Shown: piece by piece, positions 10,021 through 19,278 of the stretch
Layout of the letters: each line of letters opens with the position of its first letter
Position numbering within the stretch: position 1 is the stretch's first letter
Source: Propionispira arboris
Lineage (GTDB): Bacteria > Bacillota > Negativicutes > Selenomonadales > Selenomonadaceae
NCBI RefSeq assembly: GCF_900109225.1
Contig: NZ_FNZK01000011.1
Location: 1 to 64,000 of the forward strand
DNA length: 64,000 nucleotides
Direction of reading: 5' to 3'
Program-made: the position numbers and the translations under genes
Notes under the pieces: generated by a model
What the model was told of the DNA's origin: nothing
Seen by the model: only the letters and a program-made list of their open reading frames with translations
Database searches by the model: none

Positions 10021-10479
10021 ATGAAGATTGGTGATAGTATTATCTCTTTTTTTGGATTGGGTCTGTGTGCAGGGGCGTGGATGTTGAATAGTAAAATACC
10101 GAAGGATACTATAAACCATGTAGGTGCCGATTTTTTCCCAAGTAGTGTCATTTTATTATTGACTGTGGCTTTTTTGGTTAATTTTGTTCAGATTATACGA
10201 AGTGAAAATGGTGATAAATTCCAACTGGCAGCGGGCGGAACGTGTCGGGTTAGTTGCTTGATCCTACTTTGTTTGCTTTATCCAATCGGTTTTAAAGGAA
10301 TTGGTTTTATTTTATCAACAGGGATATTTACATTTATTATGCTGTATTTAGCGAATATGCGAAATATTGGCACAGCTATTTTGGGGGCAGCAGCTACCCC
10401 TGTGATTGTGCATAGCTTATTTTGTCGTTTTTTCGATATAGAATTGCCACTGGGTGTTTTGCAGATGCTGCTGCATTAA
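10021..10479 (+). CDS. tctB: TctB-family small permease subunit
   Basis: 152 residues with four predicted membrane helices and the acidic or hydrophilic loop after helix 2 typical of TctB/DUF1468. The sequence begins MKIGDSIISFFGLGL with a FFPSSVILLL segment. In tripartite tricarboxylate transporters this subunit pairs with TctA and a periplasmic binding protein TctC. GGAAGGAG at 10006-10013 favours the ATG at 10021 over the GTG just before it. No tctC is present in the window. Confidence 0.75.
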   Translation: MKIGDSIISFFGLGLCAGAWMLNSKIPKDTINHVGADFFPSSVILLLTVAFLVNFVQIIRSENGDKFQLAAGGTCRVSCLILLCLLYPIGFKGIGFILSTGIFTFIMLYLANMRNIGTAILGAAATPVIVHSLFCRFFDIELPLGVLQMLLH

Positions 10480-10513
10480 TAAAAAGTACAAAGAAATACA
10501 TAGGTGATTGTTT

Positions 10514-11985
10514 ATGGATACAGGGATTTTTTTGAGTCAGTTTCGCATGAGTTTGTTTTTGGAGTTATTGCCAATTCTATTTTTAGGTGTGTTTTGTGGA
10601 ATGTTTTTTTGTCTTACAGCTAAACTCCAAGCGGAAGCTGTTGCAGCTTTTGTACTGCCCTTTACAATCCATTTGCCACTAGCTATAGCTGTTGGCTTAG
10701 TACTGGCTGTTTATGGGGGTGGTCGGTACGGGGCATTACTTTTGGGGTCTATGAGAGCGCGTTTTGATTTATCGGTGGCTGCGGCTTCTGTTGCTTCGAG
10801 GTTTAGCCACCGAGAAACAACAGAGAAAATTTTTTTATCGGTCAACTGGCTTCACTTTTTGGTTTTACTACGAGTCTTGTTGTTTTATTTTATGGCATAC
10901 CAGTGGTGGCGCAATGGAATATAGATCTTGAAACGGCGGATCTGTTTGCAGCACTTGTTTGCATCCTTTGTGTGGCAATCGTTGTTTCGGGGAAATCGGT
11001 GGGGAAAGGATTGATTTCAGCGTTACTAGGTTTACTGCTTTGCACAATTGGTTCAGATCCAATTTCGACATATTCAAGGTGGACTTATGGTGTTGAAAGA
11101 TTATTTAATGGAGTGCCCCCGCTGCCACTTATTTTAGGTGTTATGGTATTATCGGACATACTTACCAGTCTGGAACGCTTTGTCTTGTTTGAAAAAACGA
11201 AGCATATCGCTGCTTTTTTGCCAAACTGGGGGCAGTTGAAAATGATGTTGCTGCCGATGGTTACAGGAAGTATCATTGGTCTTCTCATCAGTGTTATACC
11301 GGCGGCCGCTCGTGCTGCGGCATTTATTTCATGTTATGATACGAAACGCGCTGCCCGGCGCAAGAAAAATCCTTTTGTTCTTGCTGCCGCCAGTCAGGCA
11401 GCTCAGGCTTCAAGCAGTGTTGGCTCTATGTTTTCGTTGCTGTTATTTGGGATACCGGGGACTCGGTTGGGGGTAATTCTTTTTATGACATTTCTTTTAC
11501 ACGGCTTGTCGCCAGCTTCCTTTTTCGGACAGCCTAATATTGAGGTGATTGACAGTGTTTTAGGAGGAGCATTTGTAACGGGAATGCTCCTCATTGGTCT
11601 TGGCTTTTGTGGCATGCATTTTTTTGCCGTATGCAGTCGTTTGGATGGACGGATCTTGCTGCCAATTCTTTTTGTAATAACGATTGCCGGGGTCTATTTA
11701 ATTCATCAGAGTTTTTTTGATGTTTATTTGACTATTTTATTTGGAATCATAGGTTATATTAGAAATCGTTATCGGTACCCTTTGCTGCCATTTTTGTTGG
11801 CCTTTATTTTAGGTCCAATTATTGAGGTGAATTTACGACATACCTTAGCTTTTTCGGCGGGTGATTTTTCTATTTTATTAACAAATCCGCTGGCACTGAT
11901 ACTGCTTATTACAGCGATACTTTTATTACTAATGACCTTTTTGAAGCAATGGAGTTATACACGATATATTAAAAAAAATATGTAG
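10514..11985 (+). pseudogene. tctA: TctA-family large permease subunit, reading frame split (-1)
   Basis: Two frames together match one TctA protein of about 490 residues. The first runs from ATG 10514 and ends at 10924. The second is open from 10807 to 11985 and has no ribosome site at any start. Conservation moves from frame one to frame two at the seven-T run 10830-10836. There the zero frame reads ATT TTT TTA and the new frame continues IGQLASLFGF, as in TctA. Adding one T restores 490 residues. The C-terminal half keeps the family motif GIPGTRLGVILF and HGLSPASFFG. The N-terminal GGS..AILLN.PG motif is replaced by YGGGRYGALLLGSMRARFDL, so the protein is divergent. It may be a true pseudogene, a recoded gene or a sequencing error. 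Confidence 0.75.
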
Positions 11986-12004
11986 TGCTTTTACAGAATT
12001 TACA

Positions 12005-12034
12005 TTGATTTACCAGTAAAAATCAATGTATAAT
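12005..12034 (+). promoter_or_regulatory. Promoter overlapping an inverted repeat, flagellin gene
   Basis: TTGATT (12005-12010) and TATAAT (12029-12034) are separated by 18 bp. An 11-bp perfect inverted repeat (TACATTGATTT with its complement, 12001-12011 and 12020-12030) covers the -35 and reaches the -10. It could be an operator or a weak terminator of the upstream tct genes. Confidence 0.55.
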
Positions 12035-12084
12035 ACTATATAAGTTCTTAAGTTTCCAGATGAATTGACAAGGAGGCGAAAATA

Positions 12085-12897
12085 ATGGGAATTTCTATTC
12101 AGAACTCAGCAGGGATGCTTAAAACACTGAATTCATCATCAAGTGCTATTCAGTCTGGCATGAAGAACATTGCTACGGGTCTTAAAATCAATAGTGCAGC
12201 CGATGATGCCTCGGGGTATCAAATCTTAACAAGGATGAATGTGTCAGCGGGAACCTTGGCACAGTCAAGCCAAAATACGCAAACATCCAATGCCTTATTG
12301 AAAACAGCGGATGGAGCTATTGGCTCAACGGTCAGCTCTTTAAGTTCACTCCATGATCAGCTTTTGAAAGCCGCAAATGGGACAAATAATGATGCGGATA
12401 TTAGTGCGTTACAACAGCAAGTGAATCAAACGGTTTCACAGATTAGCGACAATGCAGGAGTTACGTTTAATGATAAGTCACTTCTTAATGGGTCGACAAA
12501 GATTACCGTTGCTGGTGATAATGGCTATAACAATGTGAGCCTTCCTGATATGAGTGCTCAGGCACTGGGGCTGCAAGACTCAAAGGGAAATTCAACACTT
12601 GATCTTTCTTCATCAAAGGGCATTGCAGATGCGCTGAGTGTGGTGGATACTGCTTTACAAAGTTCATTATCGCAGCAGACAAAGCTTGGTGCGACCCAAG
12701 AAGGACTTGATTTTTCGGCAAGCAATTATACAACGCAGGCGGCTAGCGTAACGGATGCTGCTTCGACAACAGGTGACAGTGATATGGCAAAACAAATTAC
12801 AAATCTGAAATCGAGTCAAACGCAGCAAACAATTGCTCTACATCTCATGACTCTCAGTAATCACCGTAATACCGATGTTTTAGCGCTTCTTGGTTAA
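12085..12897 (+). CDS. Short flagellin-like protein
   Basis: 270 residues. The N-terminal D0/D1 signature is clear (SGMKNIATGLKINSAADDASG, residues 23-43; here SGMKNIATG and INSAADDASG). The C-terminal D0 helix ends NHRNTDVLALLG, matching the usual VL.LLG flagellin end. The middle domain is very short, and NGT...NDAD sits where the D1 core expects conserved Arg/Asn contacts. No other flagellar genes are nearby, so it is an orphan copy. It may be a minor filament subunit. AAGGAGGCGAAAATA precedes the ATG. Confidence 0.85.
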   Translation: MGISIQNSAGMLKTLNSSSSAIQSGMKNIATGLKINSAADDASGYQILTRMNVSAGTLAQSSQNTQTSNALLKTADGAIGSTVSSLSSLHDQLLKAANGTNNDADISALQQQVNQTVSQISDNAGVTFNDKSLLNGSTKITVAGDNGYNNVSLPDMSAQALGLQDSKGNSTLDLSSSKGIADALSVVDTALQSSLSQQTKLGATQEGLDFSASNYTTQAASVTDAASTTGDSDMAKQITNLKSSQTQQTIALHLMTLSNHRNTDVLALLG

Positions 12898-12922
12898 ATT
12901 TTTCTAATATTTGACTTTATTG

Positions 12923-12953
12923 ATAGGTGCCTTTTGCAGGCATCTATTTTTTA
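12923..12953 (+). terminator. Terminator of the flagellin gene
   Basis: GATAGGTGCC pairs with GGCATCTAT (one GU pair) across a short loop and is followed by TTTTTT. Confidence 0.8.
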
Positions 12954-12962
12954 TGCGAAAAT

Positions 12963-12999
12963 TTTGACATGTAAAAATGATACAATTTTACATGTCAAA
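12963..12999. promoter_or_regulatory. 14-bp perfect inverted repeat before the amino-acid permease
   Basis: TTTGACATGTAAAA (12963-12976) is repeated as its exact complement at 12986-12999 around nine bases. Each arm holds the palindrome ACATGT. A TATAAT lies shortly downstream at 13016-13021. The position and symmetry suggest an operator for the gene starting at 13073; the binding protein is unknown. Confidence 0.5.
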
Positions 13000-13072
13000 G
13001 AAATATATTATATGATATAATCAGTATTCGTGTAGAGTTTTTTGAGCAAAAGGAATTTAGGGGGAAGCAATT

Positions 13073-14461
13073 TTGAATATTTTTCGAACAAAAACAATTA
13101 AAGCCTATCAAAAAGATGCAGATGGGTCAGCTTTAAAACGTTCATTAAGTGCAGTGGATATCATTATGCTTGGTGTAGGTGTTATTGTTGGTACCGGAAT
13201 TTTTGTATTGACAGGAGTAGCAGCAGCAGAGTATGCGGGGCCGGCACTTATGCTGTCTTTTGTTATAGCAAGTATTACCTGTGGTTTTGTTAGTATGGCA
13301 TACTCGGAACTAGCTTCCATGGTTCCGGTTGCTGGCAGTTCATACGCTTATGCTTATACATCAGTGGGCGAATTTTGGGCATGGCTTGTGGGCTGGAATA
13401 TTATTTTAGAATATACGGTGGGAGCTAGTGCGGTAGCTGGTGGTTGGTCAGCCTATGTTGTTGGTCTCTTGAAATCGGCTGGAATTGAACTTTCCAAAAC
13501 ATGGACGGCTGTACCAGCTGATGGCGGCATTATGAATTTACCAGCGATTTTAATTACGCTATTTTTGTCCTATTTATTGATTCGCGGCATTCGAGAAAGT
13601 GCTACGGTTACAAAGACGTTGGTTGGTATTAAGATTGCCGCAATTTTCCTTTTCTTGTTTTTAGCTGGTCCGAGTGTAGATGTTACAAACTGGCAGCCAT
13701 TTATGCCGTTTGGTTTTGCGGGTGTTTCAGCGGGAGCGGCGTTTATCTTTTTTGCTTATCTTGGGTTTGATGCTATCTCGACCGCAGCCGAAGAAACGAA
13801 AAATCCGGCAAGGGATATGCCGATTGGTATCATTGGATCGCTTATTATATGTACAATTTTATATATTGCAGTTACAGGTGTTATGACGGGCAATGTTTCT
13901 TATACAAAGCTTGATACGGCGGAACCAGTTGCTTATGTACTTAGGTCGATTGGCTATAATTTTGGTTCAGCAGTAGTTGGAACAGGAGCTATTGCCGGGC
14001 TTACGACAGTACTGCTCGTTATGATGTATGCTCAGACCAGAGCTTTTTTTGCAATGGCCCGCGATGGACTTATACCGCAATCTGTTTGTAAAATCCATCC
14101 TCGTTATGCTACCCCGCATCGTATTACGATTGTGGTTGGTGCTGCCGTTGCTTTGATTAGTGGTTTTACACCCATTCATATTGTTGCAGAAATGTGCAGC
14201 ATTGGTACATTGTTTGCATTTATTATATCATCGATTGGTGTTATGGTTATGCGATATAAATATCCGGAAGCAAAAAGACCATTTCGTTGTCCCTGGATCA
14301 AAACCATTGGCTGTTTAGCAGTAATTAGCTGCAGCTATGTGATGTATAATTTATCGGCTATGACGTGGGAACGTTTCTTTGTTTGGAGCTTTATTGGTAT
14401 TATTATCTACTTTTATTATGGGCGCTCCCATAGTAATCTCAATAAAAAAGTTACAAAATAA
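13073..14461 (+). CDS. APC-family amino-acid permease
   Basis: 462 residues with about twelve membrane helices. The APC helix-1 motif GVGVIVGTGIFVLTG is near residue 36, and FFAYLGFDAISTAAEE is near 226. These place it with the YfnA/CAT-type cationic or neutral amino-acid permeases. It imports amino acids at the inner membrane. The start is TTG, supported by AGGGGGAAG six bases upstream. It is transcribed alone between two hairpins and may be controlled by the inverted repeat at 12963-12999. Confidence 0.9.
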   Translation: MNIFRTKTIKAYQKDADGSALKRSLSAVDIIMLGVGVIVGTGIFVLTGVAAAEYAGPALMLSFVIASITCGFVSMAYSELASMVPVAGSSYAYAYTSVGEFWAWLVGWNIILEYTVGASAVAGGWSAYVVGLLKSAGIELSKTWTAVPADGGIMNLPAILITLFLSYLLIRGIRESATVTKTLVGIKIAAIFLFLFLAGPSVDVTNWQPFMPFGFAGVSAGAAFIFFAYLGFDAISTAAEETKNPARDMPIGIIGSLIICTILYIAVTGVMTGNVSYTKLDTAEPVAYVLRSIGYNFGSAVVGTGAIAGLTTVLLVMMYAQTRAFFAMARDGLIPQSVCKIHPRYATPHRITIVVGAAVALISGFTPIHIVAEMCSIGTLFAFIISSIGVMVMRYKYPEAKRPFRCPWIKTIGCLAVISCSYVMYNLSAMTWERFFVWSFIGIIIYFYYGRSHSNLNKKVTK

Positions 14462-14474
14462 TATGGATTCCTTT

Positions 14475-14513
14475 ATTATAACTGCATAAAAATTCTATTT
14501 ATGCAGTTATAAT
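14475..14513 (+). terminator. 16-bp perfect hairpin after the permease gene
   Basis: ATTATAACTGCATAAA and its exact complement flank a 7-nt loop starting 13 bp after the stop. The following bases are AT-rich but lack a clean T-run, so termination is likely but not certain. Confidence 0.6.
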
Positions 14514-14592
14514 ATTATTAATATAAAATATACAACATTAGAATTCATCTCAAATTAAGCAATGAATCTTTTGATAAAACGCGGAAATATTA

Positions 14593-14621
14593 TTTACATT
14601 GAAATAATCACGGTGTATAAT
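14593..14621 (+). promoter_or_regulatory. Promoter of nifJ, with a ~200-nt leader
   Basis: TTTACA (14593-14598) and TATAAT (14616-14621) are exactly 17 bp apart, in the 318-bp gap before nifJ. Transcription from here gives a leader of about 200 nt. That leader holds a dyad GTGATGTA/TACATCAC (14713-14720 and 14733-14740). The rest of the gap is AT-rich with no reading frame. Confidence 0.65.
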
Positions 14622-14831
14622 GAACGTGTATATAGTTCAATGAATATGAATAAAATATAAATTGTATTCATAAATATACATAGCATTCTAACACTTTGTC
14701 AGGTTGTACATTGTGATGTAGTTTCTATATCTTACATCACTATTTTATTACATTATTTTATGTGAGGGAGTACTTTTTTTGTTAGAAGTACGGTAAAACA
14801 GATTTTATCAAATGAGGGGAGCTATTTAAAC

Positions 14832-17800
14832 ATGAGTAAAAAAATGAAAACTATGGATGGTAATGCCGCCGCTGCATATATTTCCTATGCATTTACAGAT
14901 GTGGCTGCAATCTATCCAATCACTCCGTCTTCACCAATGGCAGAAGATGTTGATGAAATGGCAGCTAAAGGCATCAAAAACTTGTTTGGACAAAAAGTGA
15001 GAGTTATCGAATTGCAATCAGAAGCAGGCGCAGCAGGAGCTGTTCATGGTTCTTTGCAGGCAGGAGCTTTGACCACAACATATACAGCATCACAAGGTCT
15101 GCTGCTGATGATTCCAAATATGTATAAAATTGCAGGCGAACTTTTGCCAGGAGTATTTCATGTAAGTGCTCGTGCACTCGCAGCATCATCTTTAAATATT
15201 TTTGGTGATCATCAAGATGTTATGGCAGCGCGACAAACTGGCTGTGCAATGCTCGTTGAAAGCAGTGTCCAACAGGTTATGGATTTAAGTGCTGTAGCTC
15301 ATTTAGTAGCTATAAAAAGCAAAGTCCCATTTGTTAATTTCTTTGATGGTTTCAGAACGTCACATGAAATTCAAAAAATCGAAGTCATTGATTTTGCTGA
15401 TCTTGGCAAGATTCTGGACTGGGATGCTGTTAAGAAATTTAGACATAATGCACTCAATCCGGATCATCCGGTAATTCGCGGTACTGCACAAAATCCTGAT
15501 ATTTATTTCCAGGAACGTGAATCGGTTAACAAATATTATGATGCATTGCCAGAACTTGTCGAACAGGCTATGGCAGATCTTGCAAAAATCACGGGTCGTG
15601 AACATCATTTGTTTGATTATCATGGTGCCAAAGATGCAGATCGTCTTGTTATTGCCATGGGTTCTGTCTGTGAAACGACAAGAGAAGCTGTTGATTATTT
15701 AAATGCCAATGGCGAAAAGGTCGGGGTGCTTACTGTACATCTTTATAGACCATTCTCGATTGATCATTTCTTTAAATATATTCCAGACACGGTAACAAAA
15801 ATTGCTGTTTTAGATAGAACAAAAGAATTAGGGGCACTTGGTGATCCATTGTACCTTGATGTAAAAGCTGCTTTTTACAATACAGATAAACATCCGGTTA
15901 TTGTTGGTGGTCGCTATGGTCTCGGTGGTAAAGATATTACGCCGGATCAGATTTTGGCTGTTTATGAAAACCTTAAACTGGCTGAACCAAAACGCGGGTT
16001 TACAATTGGGATTGAAGATGATGTAACATTCAAATCCTTGCCAGCTTACACGAAAGATGTTGATATGACACCAAAAGGGACAACGGCATGTAAATTCTGG
16101 GGTCTTGGTTCCGATGGTACAGTTGGTGCAAATAAAAGCGCTATTAAGATCATTGGTGATAAAACCGATATGTATGCACAAGCGTATTTTGCCTATGATT
16201 CCAAAAAATCAGGCGGTATTACGATGTCGCATTTGAGATTTGGTAAATCGGCAATTACGTCGCCATATCTTATCAATAAAGCAGATTTTATTTCCTGTTC
16301 ACAGGAATCTTATGTAATGAAATATGATCTTCTTGCTGGCTTAAAACCAAATGGAACATTCTTGCTCAATACAATTTGGACCGGCAAAGAATTAGATGAT
16401 AATTTACCAGCTGCAATGAAACGTTATATTGCGAAGAATAACATTAGTTTCTATATTGTTAATGCCGTAGCGATTGCGCAAAGCCTGGGTCTGGGTGGAC
16501 GTTTCAATATGGTAATGCAGTCTGCATTCTTTAAATTGGCTAATATCATTCCACAAGAAACTGCAGTTCAATACTTGAAAGATGCTGTCGTAACGTCTTA
16601 TGGTAAAAAAGGTCAAAAAATCGTTGATATGAATAATGGTGCAATTGACAAAGGGATTGAAGCGGTTGTTAAAGTCGAAATTCCGGCAAACTGGAAAGAT
16701 GCAGTCGATCCAGTTACTACGAAAAAGGCAGTACCAGCCTTTGTTAAAGATATTCTTGAACCGATGAACCGTCAAGAAGGCGATAAATTAGCAGTTAGTG
16801 CTTTCACGGATCTTGCTGATGGTACATTCCCATCGGGTACGGCTGCCTATGAAAAACGTGGGATTGCAATCAATGTTCCTGAATGGCAGGTTGATAACTG
16901 CATTCAATGTAACCAGTGTGCGTTCGTGTGCCCACATGCAGTTATTCGTCCAGCACTCATGACAGATGCTGAAAAAGAGGCTGCTCCAGCTGTGATGACT
17001 TCGAAACCAGCTGCTGGTGCGAAAGGTCTGCATTATGCAATTACGGTATCACCGCTTGATTGTACTGGCTGCGGAAATTGTGCGCAGGTTTGTCCGGCTA
17101 AAGAAAAAGCTCTTGTTATGAAACCTTTAGCAACACAAGAAGCAAATGGTGCATCTTTCGAATATGCAATCAATGAAGTAGCACCAAAAGAAAATCCAAT
17201 GAATAAAAATACGGTAAAAGGTAGTCAGTTTGAAAAACCTTTACTTGAATTCTCTGGCGCTTGTGCGGGTTGTGGTGAAACACCATATGCAAAACTCGTT
17301 ACACAATTGTTTGGTGATCGTATGATGATTGCGAATGCAACCGGTTGTTCGTCCATTTGGGGAGCATCGGCACCAGCTATGCCATATACGACAAACCAAT
17401 TTGGTCGTGGACCAGCATGGGCCAATTCTTTATTTGAAGATAATGCAGAATATGGATTTGGCATGTTCTTAGGAGCAAATGCTGTACGCGAAACGTTAGC
17501 AACCGATATTCAAACAGCAGTTGAAGCCGGTGGTATGAGTGAAGAACTCAAAGCTTCTTTTGCCGATTGGATTGCAAATATTCATGAAGGTGAAGGCACT
17601 CGTGATCGTGCTGATAAACTTACAGCACTACTCGAAGCTGAAAAAGCAGATAATGCTGTATTAAATAGTATTTATGAAAATAAAGATTTCTTTGTGAAAC
17701 GTTCCCAATGGATCTTTGGTGGTGACGGCTGGGCTTACGATATTGGTTACGGCGGACTCGATCATGTACTGGCATCTGGTGAAGATGTGAATGTGCTTGT

Positions 17801-18350
17801 ATTTGATACCGAAGTTTATTCCAATACTGGCGGACAATCTTCTAAATCAACACCAGCAGCAGCAATTGCTCAGTTTGCGGCAACTGGCAAAAAAACAAAG
17901 AAAAAAGATCTTGGTATGATGGCAATGAGTTATGGTTATGTTTATGTAGCTCAGATTGCTATGGGTGCCGATAAAAACCAAACATTAAAAGCAATTGCTG
18001 AAGCAGAAGCTTATAAAGGACCTTCTTTGATTATTGCTTATTCACCTTGTATCAATCATGGTTTACGTTTGGGTATGGGTAACAGCCATCTTGAAACAAA
18101 ACGTGCCGTAGAAGCAGGGTACTGGTCTATGTACAGATTCAATCCAGCGTTAAAAGATTCTGATAAAAATCCGTTTGTTTTAGATTCGAAAGAACCTACC
18201 GCGGACTTTAAAGAATTCATTCTTGGTGAAGTTCGTTATTCTTCACTAAAACGTGCTTTCCCTGACACTGCAGATGCACTGTTTGATAAGACAGCTGCTG
18301 ATGCCAAAGAAAGATATGAAAATTATAAAAAATTGGCTGGTAAAGAATAA
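14832..18350 (+). CDS. nifJ: Pyruvate:ferredoxin (flavodoxin) oxidoreductase
   Basis: 1172 residues, full single-chain length. It oxidises pyruvate to acetyl-CoA and CO2 and reduces ferredoxin, the central step of fermentation in anaerobes. Domain order is visible. Domain I opens with AAAAYISYAF and YPITPSSPM. Two ferredoxin-type clusters are CIQCNQCAFVCP (about 690) and CTGCGNCAQVCP (about 743). A proximal-cluster segment is CAGCGETPY (about 810). The thiamine-diphosphate motif is GGDGWAYDIGYGGLDH (about 963), with NTGGQSSKSTP. GAGGGGAGC precedes the ATG. It is monocistronic with its own promoter and terminator. It is the best-preserved and most codon-regular gene here. Confidence 0.98.
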   Translation: MSKKMKTMDGNAAAAYISYAFTDVAAIYPITPSSPMAEDVDEMAAKGIKNLFGQKVRVIELQSEAGAAGAVHGSLQAGALTTTYTASQGLLLMIPNMYKIAGELLPGVFHVSARALAASSLNIFGDHQDVMAARQTGCAMLVESSVQQVMDLSAVAHLVAIKSKVPFVNFFDGFRTSHEIQKIEVIDFADLGKILDWDAVKKFRHNALNPDHPVIRGTAQNPDIYFQERESVNKYYDALPELVEQAMADLAKITGREHHLFDYHGAKDADRLVIAMGSVCETTREAVDYLNANGEKVGVLTVHLYRPFSIDHFFKYIPDTVTKIAVLDRTKELGALGDPLYLDVKAAFYNTDKHPVIVGGRYGLGGKDITPDQILAVYENLKLAEPKRGFTIGIEDDVTFKSLPAYTKDVDMTPKGTTACKFWGLGSDGTVGANKSAIKIIGDKTDMYAQAYFAYDSKKSGGITMSHLRFGKSAITSPYLINKADFISCSQESYVMKYDLLAGLKPNGTFLLNTIWTGKELDDNLPAAMKRYIAKNNISFYIVNAVAIAQSLGLGGRFNMVMQSAFFKLANIIPQETAVQYLKDAVVTSYGKKGQKIVDMNNGAIDKGIEAVVKVEIPANWKDAVDPVTTKKAVPAFVKDILEPMNRQEGDKLAVSAFTDLADGTFPSGTAAYEKRGIAINVPEWQVDNCIQCNQCAFVCPHAVIRPALMTDAEKEAAPAVMTSKPAAGAKGLHYAITVSPLDCTGCGNCAQVCPAKEKALVMKPLATQEANGASFEYAINEVAPKENPMNKNTVKGSQFEKPLLEFSGACAGCGETPYAKLVTQLFGDRMMIANATGCSSIWGASAPAMPYTTNQFGRGPAWANSLFEDNAEYGFGMFLGANAVRETLATDIQTAVEAGGMSEELKASFADWIANIHEGEGTRDRADKLTALLEAEKADNAVLNSIYENKDFFVKRSQWIFGGDGWAYDIGYGGLDHVLASGEDVNVLVFDTEVYSNTGGQSSKSTPAAAIAQFAATGKKTKKKDLGMMAMSYGYVYVAQIAMGADKNQTLKAIAEAEAYKGPSLIIAYSPCINHGLRLGMGNSHLETKRAVEAGYWSMYRFNPALKDSDKNPFVLDSKEPTADFKEFILGEVRYSSLKRAFPDTADALFDKTAADAKERYENYKKLAGKE

Positions 18351-18364
18351 AACTTAAAATGAGT

Positions 18365-18404
18365 ACAGACCTGTATCTTTTTATAGATGCAGGTCTGTTT
18401 TTTA
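18365..18404 (+). terminator. Terminator of nifJ
   Basis: ACAGACCTGTATC pairs with GATGCAGGTCTGT around an 8-nt loop, followed by a run of T. Confidence 0.9.
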
Positions 18405-18432
18405 GTTCAGGGTATATATATGCCAGCCGATT

Positions 18433-19278
18433 TTATTTTAACAGCATATGTTTTACATTTTTTTTATAGGTTTGGAGGATGCTTTTGTTGTTTTCATAGT
18501 TATTGCTATATAAAATACCACATAAAACATTTAAGATGTATTGGCAGCAGGTGTCATAAACAATATTTCCAATGGACTCCCGGTGTACATCACTTTGAAT
18601 TTCGATCCATTCTGTCGCCAGTTGTCCTAGTGTTGAGTCATGAGAAGGTGTCAACATGATTATGGGGGTGTGGCGTTCTTTTAAGTGGGTTCCAATCTCG
18701 ACCAGACGACGATTTTCACCGGTACGTGACATGATAATTGCAACGGCTTTGCTTGATGACTGGATTGCCTGGTAATATTGTGCATTGGCAGAATCATGGA
18801 TGGATACTTGTTTACCCAGTGCCATCATGCGATACAGATAAGTTTTTACGAGATGCAGGTTATCATCAAACCCAAAAAATTCAATCTGCGTGCTACTGTT
18901 GAGTAGTTTTGATACATTGGCAATGGTTGTATAGTTGATGGAAAGTCGAGTCTTTTCGATTGTTTCAATTTCCAGATTGGCAACTTTATTGATAATCGAA
19001 TAATTCGTTTCATTGATATTGATTGCCGTAGCTGGCGTAGCGTGTGCTGCCAGGGAATTTATTTCGTTAAAAAATGTGGCCTTGAAATGCGAAAATCCTT
19101 TTTTATTGTTCAGTTTATTGACGAGTCGTATCACGGTCGAGGGACTTGTATAACTGACTTTTGCCAAATCTTTGATCGAAAAATCGAGGATTGTTTCCGG
19201 TGCATTTAATAGATAGCGGATAATTGTTTGTTCTGATTCAGAGAAATTTTTCGCGTTTTGCAGTTGTTCTAAAATCAT
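18433..19278 (-). CDS. RpiR/MurR-family sugar-phosphate-responsive regulator
   Basis: 281 residues. An N-terminal HTH_6 domain contains FSIKDLAKVSYTSPSTVIRL (recognition helix about residues 37-56). A SIS domain from about 120 contains FFGFDDNLHLV and AIIMSRTGENRRLVE. RpiR proteins bind sugar phosphates through SIS and control sugar catabolism. It is divergent from the GH1 beta-glucosidase gene, so that gene is its most likely target. The start ATG is preceded by GAAAGGAAAACTTT. Confidence 0.9.
   Translation of the reverse strand: MILEQLQNAKNFSESEQTIIRYLLNAPETILDFSIKDLAKVSYTSPSTVIRLVNKLNNKKGFSHFKATFFNEINSLAAHATPATAININETNYSIINKVANLEIETIEKTRLSINYTTIANVSKLLNSSTQIEFFGFDDNLHLVKTYLYRMMALGKQVSIHDSANAQYYQAIQSSSKAVAIIMSRTGENRRLVEIGTHLKERHTPIIMLTPSHDSTLGQLATEWIEIQSDVHRESIGNIVYDTCCQYILNVLCGILYSNNYENNKSILQTYKKNVKHMLLK

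Noticed and set aside
10903-11985. Second half of tctA as an independent gene
   Set aside because: There is no ribosome site before GTG 10903, and homology continues upstream in the same frame to the T-run.
14514-14831. Known riboswitch in the nifJ leader
   Set aside because: No conserved core of any riboswitch class was recognised; only a simple dyad is present.
15004-17464. Several long open frames opposite nifJ
   Set aside because: They are shadows of a highly conserved gene with strong codon bias; none has a ribosome site or recognisable domain.
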